From DAOMOD01 sp964526035 (GTDB lineage Bacteria > Pseudomonadota > Gammaproteobacteria > Xanthomonadales > BPKI01): a stretch of DNA of 13,544 nucleotides. Numbering within the stretch: the stretch's first letter is position 1; each line of letters begins with the position of its first letter. Below are positions 1 through 9,169 of the stretch, piece by piece. The translations under genes were made by a program, and so were the position numbers. The stretch is taken from assembly GCA_964526035.1 (NCBI GenBank), contig CAZGKE010000098.1, forward strand, positions 1 through 13,544, in the 5' to 3' direction. The notes below the pieces were generated by a model. The model was not told the DNA's origin, searched no databases, and was given only the letters and a program-made list of their open reading frames with translations.

Positions 1-2559
1 CGCGAGAAGCCCGACTACATCGCCTTCGTCATGGATGCGTCGGGCCCGACCTTCCGCAACGAGATGTACCCCGAGTACAAGGCCACCCGTCCGCCGATGC
101 CGGACGATCTGCGCGCGCAGATCGACCCTTTGATCGAGATCGTCGAGAAGCAGGGCCTGCCGCTTCTGCGCGTGCCCGGTGTCGAGGCCGACGACGTCAT
201 CGGCACGCTGGCGCAGCGCGCGGTTGACGCCGGCATGGAGGTGGTGATTTCCACCGGCGACAAGGACCTTGCCCAGCTGGTGGGTCCGCACGTCACGCTG
301 GTGAACACGATGACCAGCACGACGATGGACCCGCGCGGCGTCGAGGCCAAGTTCGGGGTGCCACCGGAACGCATCGTCGACTACCTGACCCTGGTCGGCG
401 ACAGCGTCGACAACGTGCCGGGCGTGGACAAATGCGGGCCGAAGACCGCGGTGAAATGGCTGAAGGAATTCGGCTCGCTCGAGTCGCTGATGGAGCGCGC
501 CGATGAAGTCGGCGGCAAGGTCGGCGAGAACCTGCGTCGTGCACTCGATTACCTTCCGCTGTCCCGCGATCTGGTCACCATCCGCACCGACTGCGAACTG
601 GACCGTGCGCCGACCGATCTCAAGGCCGGCGCGCCCGACGTCGAGGCGCTGCGCGCGCTTTACCTTCGCTATGAGTTCAAGAGCGCGCTGCGCGATCTTG
701 AGGCCGCAGCCGAAGCGAGTGGGGACGCACCCGAAGCCGTGATCGCCGCAGGCAAGGGCGAGTACCGACTGATCATGGATCAGACGGCCCTGGACGATCT
801 GATCGCCGCGCTGGGCAAGGCCGAGCTGATCTGCGTCGACCTGGAAACGTCCAGCATCGATCCGATGCGCGCCGACATCGTCGGCCTGTCCTTTGCCGTC
901 GAGCCCGGCAAGGCCTGCTATGTGCCGGTCGCGCACGAGTACCCGGGCGCGCCGCCACAGCTTGATCGCGACCACGTCCTGCAGGCGCTGAAGCCGATTC
1001 TCGAAGACAGCGAACGCCCCAAGCTCGGCCAGCACATCAAGTACGACATGAACGTGTTCGCCCGCCACGGCATCACGCTGCGCGGCATCCAGCACGACAC
1101 CATGCTCGAGTCCTACGTGCTCAACCCCACCGCAAACCGCCACGACATGGACACCCTGGCCGAAGTGCATCTCGGCTACCGCACCATCCGCTACGAGGAA
1201 GTGGCCGGCAAGGGCGCCAAGCAGATCCCGTTCGCCGCGGTGGGGATTGAAACCGCGCGCGACTACGCCGCCGAGGATGCCGACATCACCCTGCGCCTGC
1301 ACCGCGCGCTGTGGCCGCGGCTGGAGGCCGAGCCGGCACTTGCGACGGTCTACCGCAACATCGAGATGCCGCTGGTGCCGATCCTGGCGGACATGGAGCG
1401 CCACGGAGTGCTGATCGACCGCGCCCAGCTGCGCCAGCAGAGCCTGGAGCTCGGCAAGCGCATGCATGATCTCAGCGAAGAGGCGTTCAGCCTGATCGGG
1501 CGCCGCTTCAACCTCGATTCGCCGAAGCAGCTCGGCGCCATCCTGTTCGATGAGCTCGGCTTGCCGGTGACAGTGAAAACGCCCTCAGGAGCGCCGTCAA
1601 CCAACGAGGAGGCGCTCGATGCGCTGGCCGACCAGCACGCGCTGCCGCGCCTGGTGCTCGACTATCGCTCGCTGGCCAAGCTGCGCAGCACCTACACCGA
1701 GAAGCTGGCCGACCAGATCCACCCCGATACCGGCCGCGTGCACACCAGCTACCACCAGGCGGTGGCAGGGACCGGTCGGCTGTCGAGCTCCGACCCCAAC
1801 CTGCAGAACATCCCGATCCGCACCGAGGAGGGCCGGCGCATCCGTCGCGCCTTCGTCGCGCCTGAGGGCAAGCTGATCCTGGCCGCCGACTACTCGCAGA
1901 TCGAGCTGCGCATCATGGCGCACATCTCCGGCGACGAAGGTCTGCTGAAGGCGTTTCGCGAAGGCCAGGACATTCACCGCGCCACCGCCGCCGAAGTGTT
2001 CGGACTGGCGCTCGACGCGGTCGGCGCCGAGCAGCGCCGCGCGGCCAAGGCCATCAATTTCGGTCTGATCTACGGCATGAGCGCCTTCGGCCTGGCGCGC
2101 CAGCTCGGCATCGAACGACGCGAAGCGCAGTCGTACATGGACCGCTACTTCGAGCGTTACCCCGGCGTGCAGGCCTATATGGAGGACACGCGCAGGCGCG
2201 CGCACAGAGACGGCTATGTCGAAACCCTGTTCGGGCGCCGGCTGTATCTGCCCGATCTCAAGGCGCGCAATCCCAACCTGCGCCAGGGCGCCGAGCGCGC
2301 CGCCATCAACGCACCCATGCAGGGCACCGCCGCCGACATCATCAAACGCGCCATGATCGCGATCGCGACGCCCGGCGTGCTCGACACGGGGGCGACCATG
2401 ATCATGCAGGTGCACGACGAACTGGTGTTCGAAGTGGACGCCGACGTCATCGAACGAGTGCGCGCGACCGTGGTCGAGACCATGGCCGCAGCCGCCGAGC
2501 TGAAGGTGCCGCTGGTGGTCGACGCAGGCATCGGGCCGCACTGGGACGCGGCACACTGA
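1..2559 (+). CDS. polA: DNA polymerase I, 5'-truncated by the window edge
   Basis: Removes RNA primers and fills gaps in replication and repair. The frame is open from base 1, upstream of the first in-window ATG at 31, and the first residues (REKPDYIAFV) align near residue 52 of the E. coli protein, so about 50 N-terminal residues lie off the left edge; 852 residues are present. Seen in order: 5'-nuclease domain with its acidic motifs (GVEADDVIG, STGDKDL) and the VGDSVDNVPGV helix-hairpin-helix region; 3'-5' exonuclease with motif I DLETS (from 838), motif II KYD and motif III YAAEDAD, so proofreading should be active; polymerase motif A DYSQIELR (1888), motif B KAINFGLIYG (2047) and motif C QVHDELVFE (2407). 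The C-terminus (GPHWDAAH) is typical, so the gene is complete at its 3' end. It is followed by a hairpin and then a small RNA gene on the same strand. Confidence 0.98.
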   Translation, partial: REKPDYIAFVMDASGPTFRNEMYPEYKATRPPMPDDLRAQIDPLIEIVEKQGLPLLRVPGVEADDVIGTLAQRAVDAGMEVVISTGDKDLAQLVGPHVTLVNTMTSTTMDPRGVEAKFGVPPERIVDYLTLVGDSVDNVPGVDKCGPKTAVKWLKEFGSLESLMERADEVGGKVGENLRRALDYLPLSRDLVTIRTDCELDRAPTDLKAGAPDVEALRALYLRYEFKSALRDLEAAAEASGDAPEAVIAAGKGEYRLIMDQTALDDLIAALGKAELICVDLETSSIDPMRADIVGLSFAVEPGKACYVPVAHEYPGAPPQLDRDHVLQALKPILEDSERPKLGQHIKYDMNVFARHGITLRGIQHDTMLESYVLNPTANRHDMDTLAEVHLGYRTIRYEEVAGKGAKQIPFAAVGIETARDYAAEDADITLRLHRALWPRLEAEPALATVYRNIEMPLVPILADMERHGVLIDRAQLRQQSLELGKRMHDLSEEAFSLIGRRFNLDSPKQLGAILFDELGLPVTVKTPSGAPSTNEEALDALADQHALPRLVLDYRSLAKLRSTYTEKLADQIHPDTGRVHTSYHQAVAGTGRLSSSDPNLQNIPIRTEEGRRIRRAFVAPEGKLILAADYSQIELRIMAHISGDEGLLKAFREGQDIHRATAAEVFGLALDAVGAEQRRAAKAINFGLIYGMSAFGLARQLGIERREAQSYMDRYFERYPGVQAYMEDTRRRAHRDGYVETLFGRRLYLPDLKARNPNLRQGAERAAINAPMQGTAADIIKRAMIAIATPGVLDTGATMIMQVHDELVFEVDADVIERVRATVVETMAAAAELKVPLVVDAGIGPHWDAAH

Positions 2560-2593
2560 AACTTGCCGGTCGATTGCGCGCGGCCTGGTCGCT

Positions 2594-2615
2594 GCGCCTT
2601 GCAGCGTCAAGGCGC
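2594..2615 (+). terminator. Hairpin 35 nt downstream of polA, possible weak terminator
   Basis: An 8-bp perfect inverted repeat GCGCCTTG/CAAGGCGC with a 6-nt loop lies just past the polA stop codon. No T-run follows, so it is not a classical intrinsic terminator. It may stabilise the mRNA 3' end or assist Rho-dependent ending. The position favours a transcript-end role, but this is inference. Confidence 0.35.
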
Positions 2616-2675
2616 GTTCCGAAGATCCTTGGTTAACGCAATCTTCACCCGCAAATCAGGGGCTTGCATCCAGGC

Positions 2676-2729
2676 GCAAAAAAACTCGCGGATCCTGCAA
2701 CTTTTTTGCCGTTTCGCCGGTCTTATCTT
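2676..2729 (+). promoter_or_regulatory. Candidate promoter region of the small RNA, with A/T tracts
   Basis: In an otherwise GC-rich region there is an A7 tract (2678-2684) and a T6 tract (2702-2707); GCAAAAAA and TTTTTTGC form an 8-bp inverted repeat. The best -10 match is TATCTT (2724-2729, 4 of 6). The -35 window at the proper spacing (2701-2706, CTTTTT) is poor, so the tracts may act as an UP-like element. A start about 7 nt past the -10 box falls near 2736, giving an RNA of about 118 nt to the terminator. The exact start is not certain: a GGAAGG/CCTTCC hairpin (2732-2750) would be cut by a start at 2736. Confidence 0.35.
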
Positions 2730-2735
2730 CCGGAA

Positions 2736-2853
2736 GGCGCAATACCTTCCAGGTTCACTCTCCCCCTGAGTGACACCCGTGGAGATCACCCCTCCCCAGG
2801 AGGTCTCCGCAAACCCGGACCCCGAGGGCTTCCCCTGGCCCTCGGGGTCTTTT
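2736..2853 (+). ncRNA. sX13-like trans-acting small RNA with C-rich loops
   Basis: The sequence shows three consecutive stem-loops. SL1 is TCACTC/GAGTGA (2755-2760, 2768-2773) with loop TCCCCCT. SL2 is GGAGATC/GGTCTCC (2781-2787, 2802-2808, one G-U pair) with a 14-nt loop holding CCCC twice. SL3 is an 11-bp GC-rich terminator stem with CCCC in its loop. Placement behind polA, length near 115 nt, three stems and cytosine-rich loops match what is known of sX13 of Xanthomonas campestris, a small RNA whose C-rich loops pair with G-rich stretches of mRNAs, often near ribosome-binding sites, and which affects virulence and motility genes. I infer homology from position and architecture, not from an alignment. 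Enterobacterial Spot 42 also lies behind polA, but C-rich loops are not its hallmark. No credible reading frame is present. The 5' end is approximate. Confidence 0.72.
2818..2853 (+). terminator. Intrinsic terminator of the small RNA
   Basis: A perfect 11-bp stem, GACCCCGAGGG (2818-2828) with CCCTCGGGGTC (2839-2849), closes a 10-nt loop and is followed at once by TTTT (2850-2853). It works in the + direction. On the - strand it lies just beyond the patatin stop codon but is not followed by a T-run, so it would be at most a weak terminator for that gene. It is too far from polA to be its dedicated terminator but would stop polA read-through. Confidence 0.85.
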
Positions 2854-3767
2854 CATTTCTTGCGGCGCGCGCCCGTTTCGGACTTCTCGAACTCATCGAG
2901 CGCCTCCTCGGCGCAGCGGCGGCCGATCTCGATCAGTTCGCGGGCGCGCCAGAACTCGTAGAAGAAGCTGCTGCTGCGCGGTACGTCGATCACCGCGTGG
3001 GGTTCATAGCCAGCCAGGCGGTGGCGGCCGATGATGTACTGCATGGTGTCGAGTGAACGCGACATCAGTTCGACCAGACCCGGGGCCTGCGTGGTGGGTT
3101 CGCTGTCGCGGTTGACGCCCAGGTTCTGCAGGAAGGCGGAAATCTTTGTCCTGATGTCGCTGCCGGCACCCTCCGCGACGGGCTTGTCCCCGGCAGCCGG
3201 TCCTGCAGGCGCGGACGCCCGGCTGGCGTTGACGTTGACCACCACGGTGAGGTCGGTCATGTCGCGCAGGGTCGGTGCCACCGGAATCGGGTTGACCAGC
3301 CCGCCGTCGACCAGCAGGCGCCCCTTGAGCTTGACCGGCGTAAACACCATCGGTATGGCGATGGAAGCGCGGATCGCATCGAACAGCGACCCGTGCGACA
3401 GCCAGATCTCGCGCTGGCGATCGAGGTCGGTCGCGACTGCGGTATAGGCCATCGGCAGGTCCTCGATTTTCGAGTCGCCGATCATCGCCTTCAGCACCTC
3501 GATGATCTTGTCGCCCTTGATCATTCCGTTGCCACCGAAGGTGAAATCAAGCAGGCGCAGCACGTCCATGCGCTCCAGCTCCACCACCCAGTCGCGGTAC
3601 TGCGCGAGCTTGCCGCTGGCGTGGATTCCGCCGACCAGCGCGCCCATGGAGGAGCCGGCGATCGACGCGATCTCGTAGCCGCGCGCTTCCAGTACTTCGA
3701 TCGCCCCGATATGCGCCAGCCCGCGGGCGCCGCCGGAGCCCAGCACCAGTGAAATCGTCTTTCCCAT
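2853..3767 (-). CDS. RssA-like patatin-family phospholipase
   Basis: A 304-residue cytoplasmic serine hydrolase of the patatin family, expected to cleave acyl esters of phospholipids. The Ser-Asp dyad is complete: glycine-rich oxyanion loop GSGGARG at 10-16, nucleophile elbow GSSMG with Ser40, and DGG with Asp154. The core ends near residue 175. A variable Ala/Gly/Pro-rich linker (about 185-200) and a helical C-terminal tail ending in basic residues (ARRKK) follow; the tail may touch membranes. Length is close to E. coli RssA (about 300 residues); RssA is a family name and the true substrate is unknown. No signal peptide is seen. The start has an AGGA motif about nine bases upstream. The gene is convergent with the small RNA and divergent from the membrane-protein gene at 3839; its stop codon overlaps the small-RNA terminator T-run by one base. 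Confidence 0.92.
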   Translation of the reverse strand: MGKTISLVLGSGGARGLAHIGAIEVLEARGYEIASIAGSSMGALVGGIHASGKLAQYRDWVVELERMDVLRLLDFTFGGNGMIKGDKIIEVLKAMIGDSKIEDLPMAYTAVATDLDRQREIWLSHGSLFDAIRASIAIPMVFTPVKLKGRLLVDGGLVNPIPVAPTLRDMTDLTVVVNVNASRASAPAGPAAGDKPVAEGAGSDIRTKISAFLQNLGVNRDSEPTTQAPGLVELMSRSLDTMQYIIGRHRLAGYEPHAVIDVPRSSSFFYEFWRARELIEIGRRCAEEALDEFEKSETGARRKK

Positions 3768-3838
3768 CGTGTCTTGTCCTGTTTCGGTTCGCGCTATCGT
3801 ATAGCGAGGCAGTATCCAGAACTTTGCGGGGAGAGAAG
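3768..3838. promoter_or_regulatory. Divergent promoter region with a 15-bp inverted repeat
   Basis: This 71-bp gap separates the patatin gene (leftward) and the membrane-protein gene (rightward). CGCTAT and ATAGCG flank a 3-nt centre (3792-3806) as a perfect 6-bp inverted repeat. The same bases supply weak -10 candidates in both directions (TATCGT or TATAGC rightwards, TATACG leftwards). TTGTCC at 3774-3779 lies 15 nt before TATCGT, a short spacing. GGGGAG at 3828-3833 is a clear ribosome-binding site for the ATG at 3839. A regulator bound to the repeat could control both genes, but none is encoded here. Confidence 0.4.
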
Positions 3839-4819
3839 ATGATCGATTTCCGGATGGGCGAAGTGTTCGCGCTGATGGGCCGCACCATGCCGTTCCTGGT
3901 GTTTCGGCTGATGGTCTATTTCGGCGTCACCCTGGCCTTCATTGTCGCGACCGGTACCGGCGCCGGCATCGGCTGGATGTTCGGCGCCGCCGGCGGCGAG
4001 CGCGAAGCTGGCATGTTCTGGGGTGCCTTGACCGGCTTCGGTGTGGTCAGCGGCATCGCCTACTTCCTGCGCGAATACCTGCTCTATCTTGTCAAGGCGG
4101 GCCACATCGCGGTGCTGGTGGAGTACATGGACGGCAAAGAGGTGCCCGGCGGCAAAGGCCAGATCGAGTACGCCAGCGGCGTGGTCAAGGAGCGCTTCGT
4201 CGAGTCCAGCGTGCTGTTCGGCATCGACCAGCTGATCAAGGGCATTCTCAAGGCCTTCAACCGGGTGATGATGGCGTTCACGGCATTTCTGCCGATTCCG
4301 GCGGTGCAGAGCGTGATGAAGATCGTCGGCGCCGTCATCCAGATGTCGCTCACCTATGTGGACGAGATCATCCTCGCCCAGATCATCCGCACGCGCAGCA
4401 CCAACGCCTGGGCCAGTGCCCGTGATGCCCTGGTCCTGTACGCCCAGAACTACAAGACCATGCTCAAGAACGCAGTGTTCCTGACCTTCATCGTCTGGGG
4501 TCTGACCCTGCTGATCTTCATCGTGATCTTCTTCCCGGTAGGCCTGGTGATGTCGCTGTTCCCCGGCATGGCCGGCTTCTGGACCTTTGCGCTGGCGCTG
4601 GTTGCCGCGCTCAGCATCAAGGCCGCGGTGATCGAGCCGATCGCCATGACTGCGCTGATGCAGGTGTACTTCAAGGTCACCGCTGGCCAGCAGCCGAACC
4701 CGGAATGGAGCGCCAAGCTGGAGAAGGTATCGGGCAAGTTCCGCGAACTGAAGGACAAGGCAGCGGCCGGTTTCTCGCAGCGCGACGCCGAACAGAGTCC
4801 CCGGCAGGCGGGAGCGTGA
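3839..4819 (+). CDS. Polytopic membrane protein of unknown function
   Basis: A 326-residue integral membrane protein. The ATG at 3839 is chosen over the open frame reaching back to 3749 because it has a GGGGAG ribosome-binding site, and the earlier start would place coding sequence over the divergent promoter. Hydrophobic stretches lie near residues 18-50, 58-76, 143-172, 211-240 and 243-275, giving about five to six membrane helices. The tail from 281 is hydrophilic and charged, with a Lys/Glu-rich, possibly helical part (292-310). I do not recognise the family. The segment 173-220 (YVDEIILAQII, then ASARDALVLYAQN) recalls the C-terminal part of choline-transporter-like (CTL/SLC44) proteins, which also have a Tyr-rich helix, a Ser/Ala 'SAr-A' stretch and a conserved Asn; this is only a suggestion. 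The stop codon overlaps the next gene, implying one mRNA with the hydrolase. Confidence 0.85.
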   Translation: MIDFRMGEVFALMGRTMPFLVFRLMVYFGVTLAFIVATGTGAGIGWMFGAAGGEREAGMFWGALTGFGVVSGIAYFLREYLLYLVKAGHIAVLVEYMDGKEVPGGKGQIEYASGVVKERFVESSVLFGIDQLIKGILKAFNRVMMAFTAFLPIPAVQSVMKIVGAVIQMSLTYVDEIILAQIIRTRSTNAWASARDALVLYAQNYKTMLKNAVFLTFIVWGLTLLIFIVIFFPVGLVMSLFPGMAGFWTFALALVAALSIKAAVIEPIAMTALMQVYFKVTAGQQPNPEWSAKLEKVSGKFRELKDKAAAGFSQRDAEQSPRQAGA

Positions 4820-5478
4820 AGCCGCTGCTGCTGGCCATCCTGATGTCGCTCTCGCCCATGGCCGATAGCGGGGAGCCGCGCTTCCTCGCTCTCGGCGATT
4901 CCTACACCATCGGCGAAGGCGTCGCGGTGGATGGACGCTGGCCGGTGCAGCTTGCTGCGACGCTTCGCGAGCAGGGCGTGTCGCTTGGCGATCCGGAGAT
5001 CCTCGCCACTACCGGCTGGACCACCGACGAGCTTGCCGCCGCCACGCAGAGATACCGCTTCGTCCCGCCGTATGGTCTGGTCACGCTGCTGATCGGCGTC
5101 AACAACCAGTACCGCGGTCGCGACCTCGACAATTTCCGCGACGAGTTCCGGGCGCTGCTGGACCACGCCATCCGGCTTGCCGGGGACCGTCCGGATCGGG
5201 TCATCGTGGTGTCCATTCCCGACTGGGGCACCACCACCTTCGCTGAGCGCTCCGGGCGCGACCTGGAATCCATCGCCCGCGAGATCGACGCCTTCAACGA
5301 CGTGAAGCGCCAGGAGGCTGACGCGCAAAACGTGGCCTTCGTCGACATCACTGGTATCAGCCGTTTGGCCGGCGACGCAAACGGGATGCTGGCCGACGAC
5401 GGACTGCATCCGTCGGCGGCGCAGTACGCGCGCTGGACCGCGGCGATCGCACCGGTGGCGGGGCGACTGTTGCGCTAG
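4816..5478 (+). CDS. SGNH/GDSL-family ester hydrolase, probably exported
   Basis: A 220-residue hydrolase. The GTG at 4816 is chosen: it overlaps the upstream TGA (GTGA), typical of translational coupling, and gives an N-terminus with Lys2, a Leu-rich core and a small-residue region near 16-19, a short but plausible signal peptide. Later ATGs (4843, 4858) would lose it. Block I GDSY holds nucleophile Ser29 with GEG after it, Gly67 fits block II, IGVNN (93-97) gives the block III Asn96, and DGLH supplies Asp195 and His198, so the catalytic set is complete. Length suits a small lysophospholipase/esterase of the TesA/EstA-like group; the substrate cannot be read from sequence. Coupling to a membrane protein and the nearby patatin suggest lipid or cell-envelope work (inference). 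It converges on maeB with a 20-nt gap. Confidence 0.9.
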   Translation: MKPLLLAILMSLSPMADSGEPRFLALGDSYTIGEGVAVDGRWPVQLAATLREQGVSLGDPEILATTGWTTDELAAATQRYRFVPPYGLVTLLIGVNNQYRGRDLDNFRDEFRALLDHAIRLAGDRPDRVIVVSIPDWGTTTFAERSGRDLESIAREIDAFNDVKRQEADAQNVAFVDITGISRLAGDANGMLADDGLHPSAAQYARWTAAIAPVAGRLLR

Positions 5479-5498
5479 CGGACGCGCCGCCGGGGAGG

Positions 5499-7781
<2,283 letters not shown>

Positions 7782-7814
7782 GGCATCAGACTGGAAGTGT
7801 GCGTTGGAGGGGCA

Positions 7815-7839
7815 AGTGTACCTGCAAGCATCGCATGCA
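7815..7839 (-). promoter_or_regulatory. Weak candidate maeB promoter with imperfect palindrome
   Basis: Read on the minus strand, TACACT (7820 to 7815) is the best -10 match in the 140-bp gap between the QEGLA gene and maeB, and would give a leader of about 27 nt. No convincing -35 box is seen. Directly upstream, TGCAAGC and GCATGCA (7823-7839) form a palindrome with one mismatch in seven positions and a 3-nt centre, in the spacer, where a regulator could sit. The rest of the gap (7840-7921) shows nothing else I can support. Confidence 0.25.
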
Positions 7840-7921
7840 CTGCGAGGGGAGGCGGGTGCAGTGGCGCCGCTGCGCAGCAGGCGATCCGGCAGCGGGCGCA
7901 TAGGCCTCTCGAGTCCAGTGG

Positions 7922-9169
7922 TTACACGGCGAGAATCAGGTCCTCGGCGACCACCTGGTCAAGGCGGATACGGTTGGCGAACAGGGAAAAGGCGAGGATG
8001 CCGGCGAGGCCGTTGCCGCGACGGATCCAGTGCGGCAGGTATACCGGTCCCGCGACGAAGCCCGAGTCGAAGCAGGGTTCCAGCGTCAGCGCGTCATGCA
8101 GGGTCATCTTGCCGGCGAACAGGTGCTGGCAGAGTTTGAGGCGGCGCTGCTTCAGCGCCCAGCGGAAGAAGGTGTGCACGCTGAGCAGACCGTGCAGGTA
8201 CACGGTGTCCTTGGTGAAGGCGCTGCCGCCGGTCAGCGGCACGCCGCGAAACACGCGCATCGCCGAGGTGAAGCTTTCAGCCTCGTTCTGCCCGGCTTCG
8301 AGAAACATGCGAAAGACTTCCATGAAGTCTGCGCCACCCAGTGCGCAATCGATGGCGACGATGCGCAGACTGATGCGCTTCATGCGCTGGATGTCGATGG
8401 CGCCGGTGATCAGTTCGGCGAAAGTGGCCAGACCTTCCTGGGTGGCGGTGGTGCGCGGCGAGCTGAGGCCGAGGCTGGTCAGATGGGGCTGCTCGCGACC
8501 ATTGATCGCGGTCAACGTATGCACGAAGGCCTCATGCTCGAGCAGCTGCTGACGATCGTACTCGGTGAAGCAGGTGGCGCCGCGCAGTCGGATGCGGGTG
8601 GGACCCGCCGCGGCCTTGGCCACCAGCTGCGGGTCGATTTCGACGCTGACCCGGTGGTGGCTGAAAGTGCGGTCGATCTCCTCCTGCAGCTCGGCGCGCA
8701 GCGTTTCGGCGGGGATGCAGTAGTCGCTGTCGGACAGCGCGGTTTCGGCGGAGAGTTCTCCGGCGAGCGCGATGAAGTGTTCAGCGGCGTCCAGATTGTG
8801 GACCTCGCTTCCCGGCAGCATGTCTCCGGGCTTGCCGAACAGCTGCACCGAGTAGCCACTTGCTTCCGTCCGGCCGAGATTCTCGAGCAGCGCCGCGCAC
8901 AGGTCCCAACTGGCCGCCGAGCGCAGCAGGTACTGCCCGACGGGGTCGTCGCCATCGCAGGCCGTGACGATCGCGGCCAGCTCGCGGCGGGTCCCGCTGA
9001 AGTCGTTCTCCGGGTACACCACGTCCGGCATCCGCGCATCGCCGCGATGCCAGGCAGCCAGGAAAGTCTCCCGAACGCTGGCCGGCCAGCTCACCAGCGA
9101 CAGCAGGCGCAGTCCCTTCACCGCCTGGACCATGCGACGATCCAGCTCGGCATGGTGGGCGTCGGTCAT
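7922..9169 (-). CDS. QEGLA-motif (DUF1704) putative zinc metallopeptidase, MATCAP-like
   Basis: A 415-residue soluble protein of the family annotated as flavohemoglobin expression-modulating QEGLA motif protein. The diagnostic TQEGLATF (243-250) is present. Upstream is EHEAFVH with an HExxxH pattern, His212-Glu213-...-His217. In eukaryotic MATCAP enzymes, which trim C-terminal tyrosine from tubulin and belong to the same fold family, an HExxxH plus a downstream Glu bind zinc; here Glu245 of QEGLA is the likely third ligand. A further conserved-looking stretch is KDTVYLHG (320-327). I infer peptidase chemistry; the bacterial substrate is unknown and the flavohemoglobin link is a family name only. 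No signal peptide or membrane segment is seen. The ATG overlaps the rsgA stop by 4 nt (ATGA), so the two are translationally coupled. Confidence 0.9.
   Translation of the reverse strand: MTDAHHAELDRRMVQAVKGLRLLSLVSWPASVRETFLAAWHRGDARMPDVVYPENDFSGTRRELAAIVTACDGDDPVGQYLLRSAASWDLCAALLENLGRTEASGYSVQLFGKPGDMLPGSEVHNLDAAEHFIALAGELSAETALSDSDYCIPAETLRAELQEEIDRTFSHHRVSVEIDPQLVAKAAAGPTRIRLRGATCFTEYDRQQLLEHEAFVHTLTAINGREQPHLTSLGLSSPRTTATQEGLATFAELITGAIDIQRMKRISLRIVAIDCALGGADFMEVFRMFLEAGQNEAESFTSAMRVFRGVPLTGGSAFTKDTVYLHGLLSVHTFFRWALKQRRLKLCQHLFAGKMTLHDALTLEPCFDSGFVAGPVYLPHWIRRGNGLAGILAFSLFANRIRLDQVVAEDLILAV

Noticed and set aside
1021..1060. His in place of Asn in proofreading motif II of PolA (QHIKYD versus QNLKYD in E. 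coli)
   Set aside because: The catalytic Asp is kept, as are motifs I and III; the change is a common family variant and not a sign of lost proofreading.
1597..2610. 337-codon open frame antisense to the polA 3' half
   Set aside because: It lies wholly opposite conserved polymerase motifs; its His/Val/Gly-rich translation is what GC-rich antisense reading gives, with no family motif.
2736..2853. Spot 42 (spf) as the identity of the small RNA behind polA
   Set aside because: The position fits, but three C-rich-loop stems and length fit sX13 better, and Spot 42 is known from enterobacteria and relatives rather than GC-rich Xanthomonadales-like genomes.
3749..3838. N-terminal extension of the membrane protein to an ATG at 3749
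   Set aside because: It would overlap the divergent patatin start and the inverted repeat; the ATG at 3839 has a proper ribosome-binding site.
7782..7901. 40-residue N-terminal extension of maeB
   Set aside because: The extra residues are Arg/Cys/Pro-rich and unlike any malic enzyme N-terminus, while MPDQDLK matches the family start.
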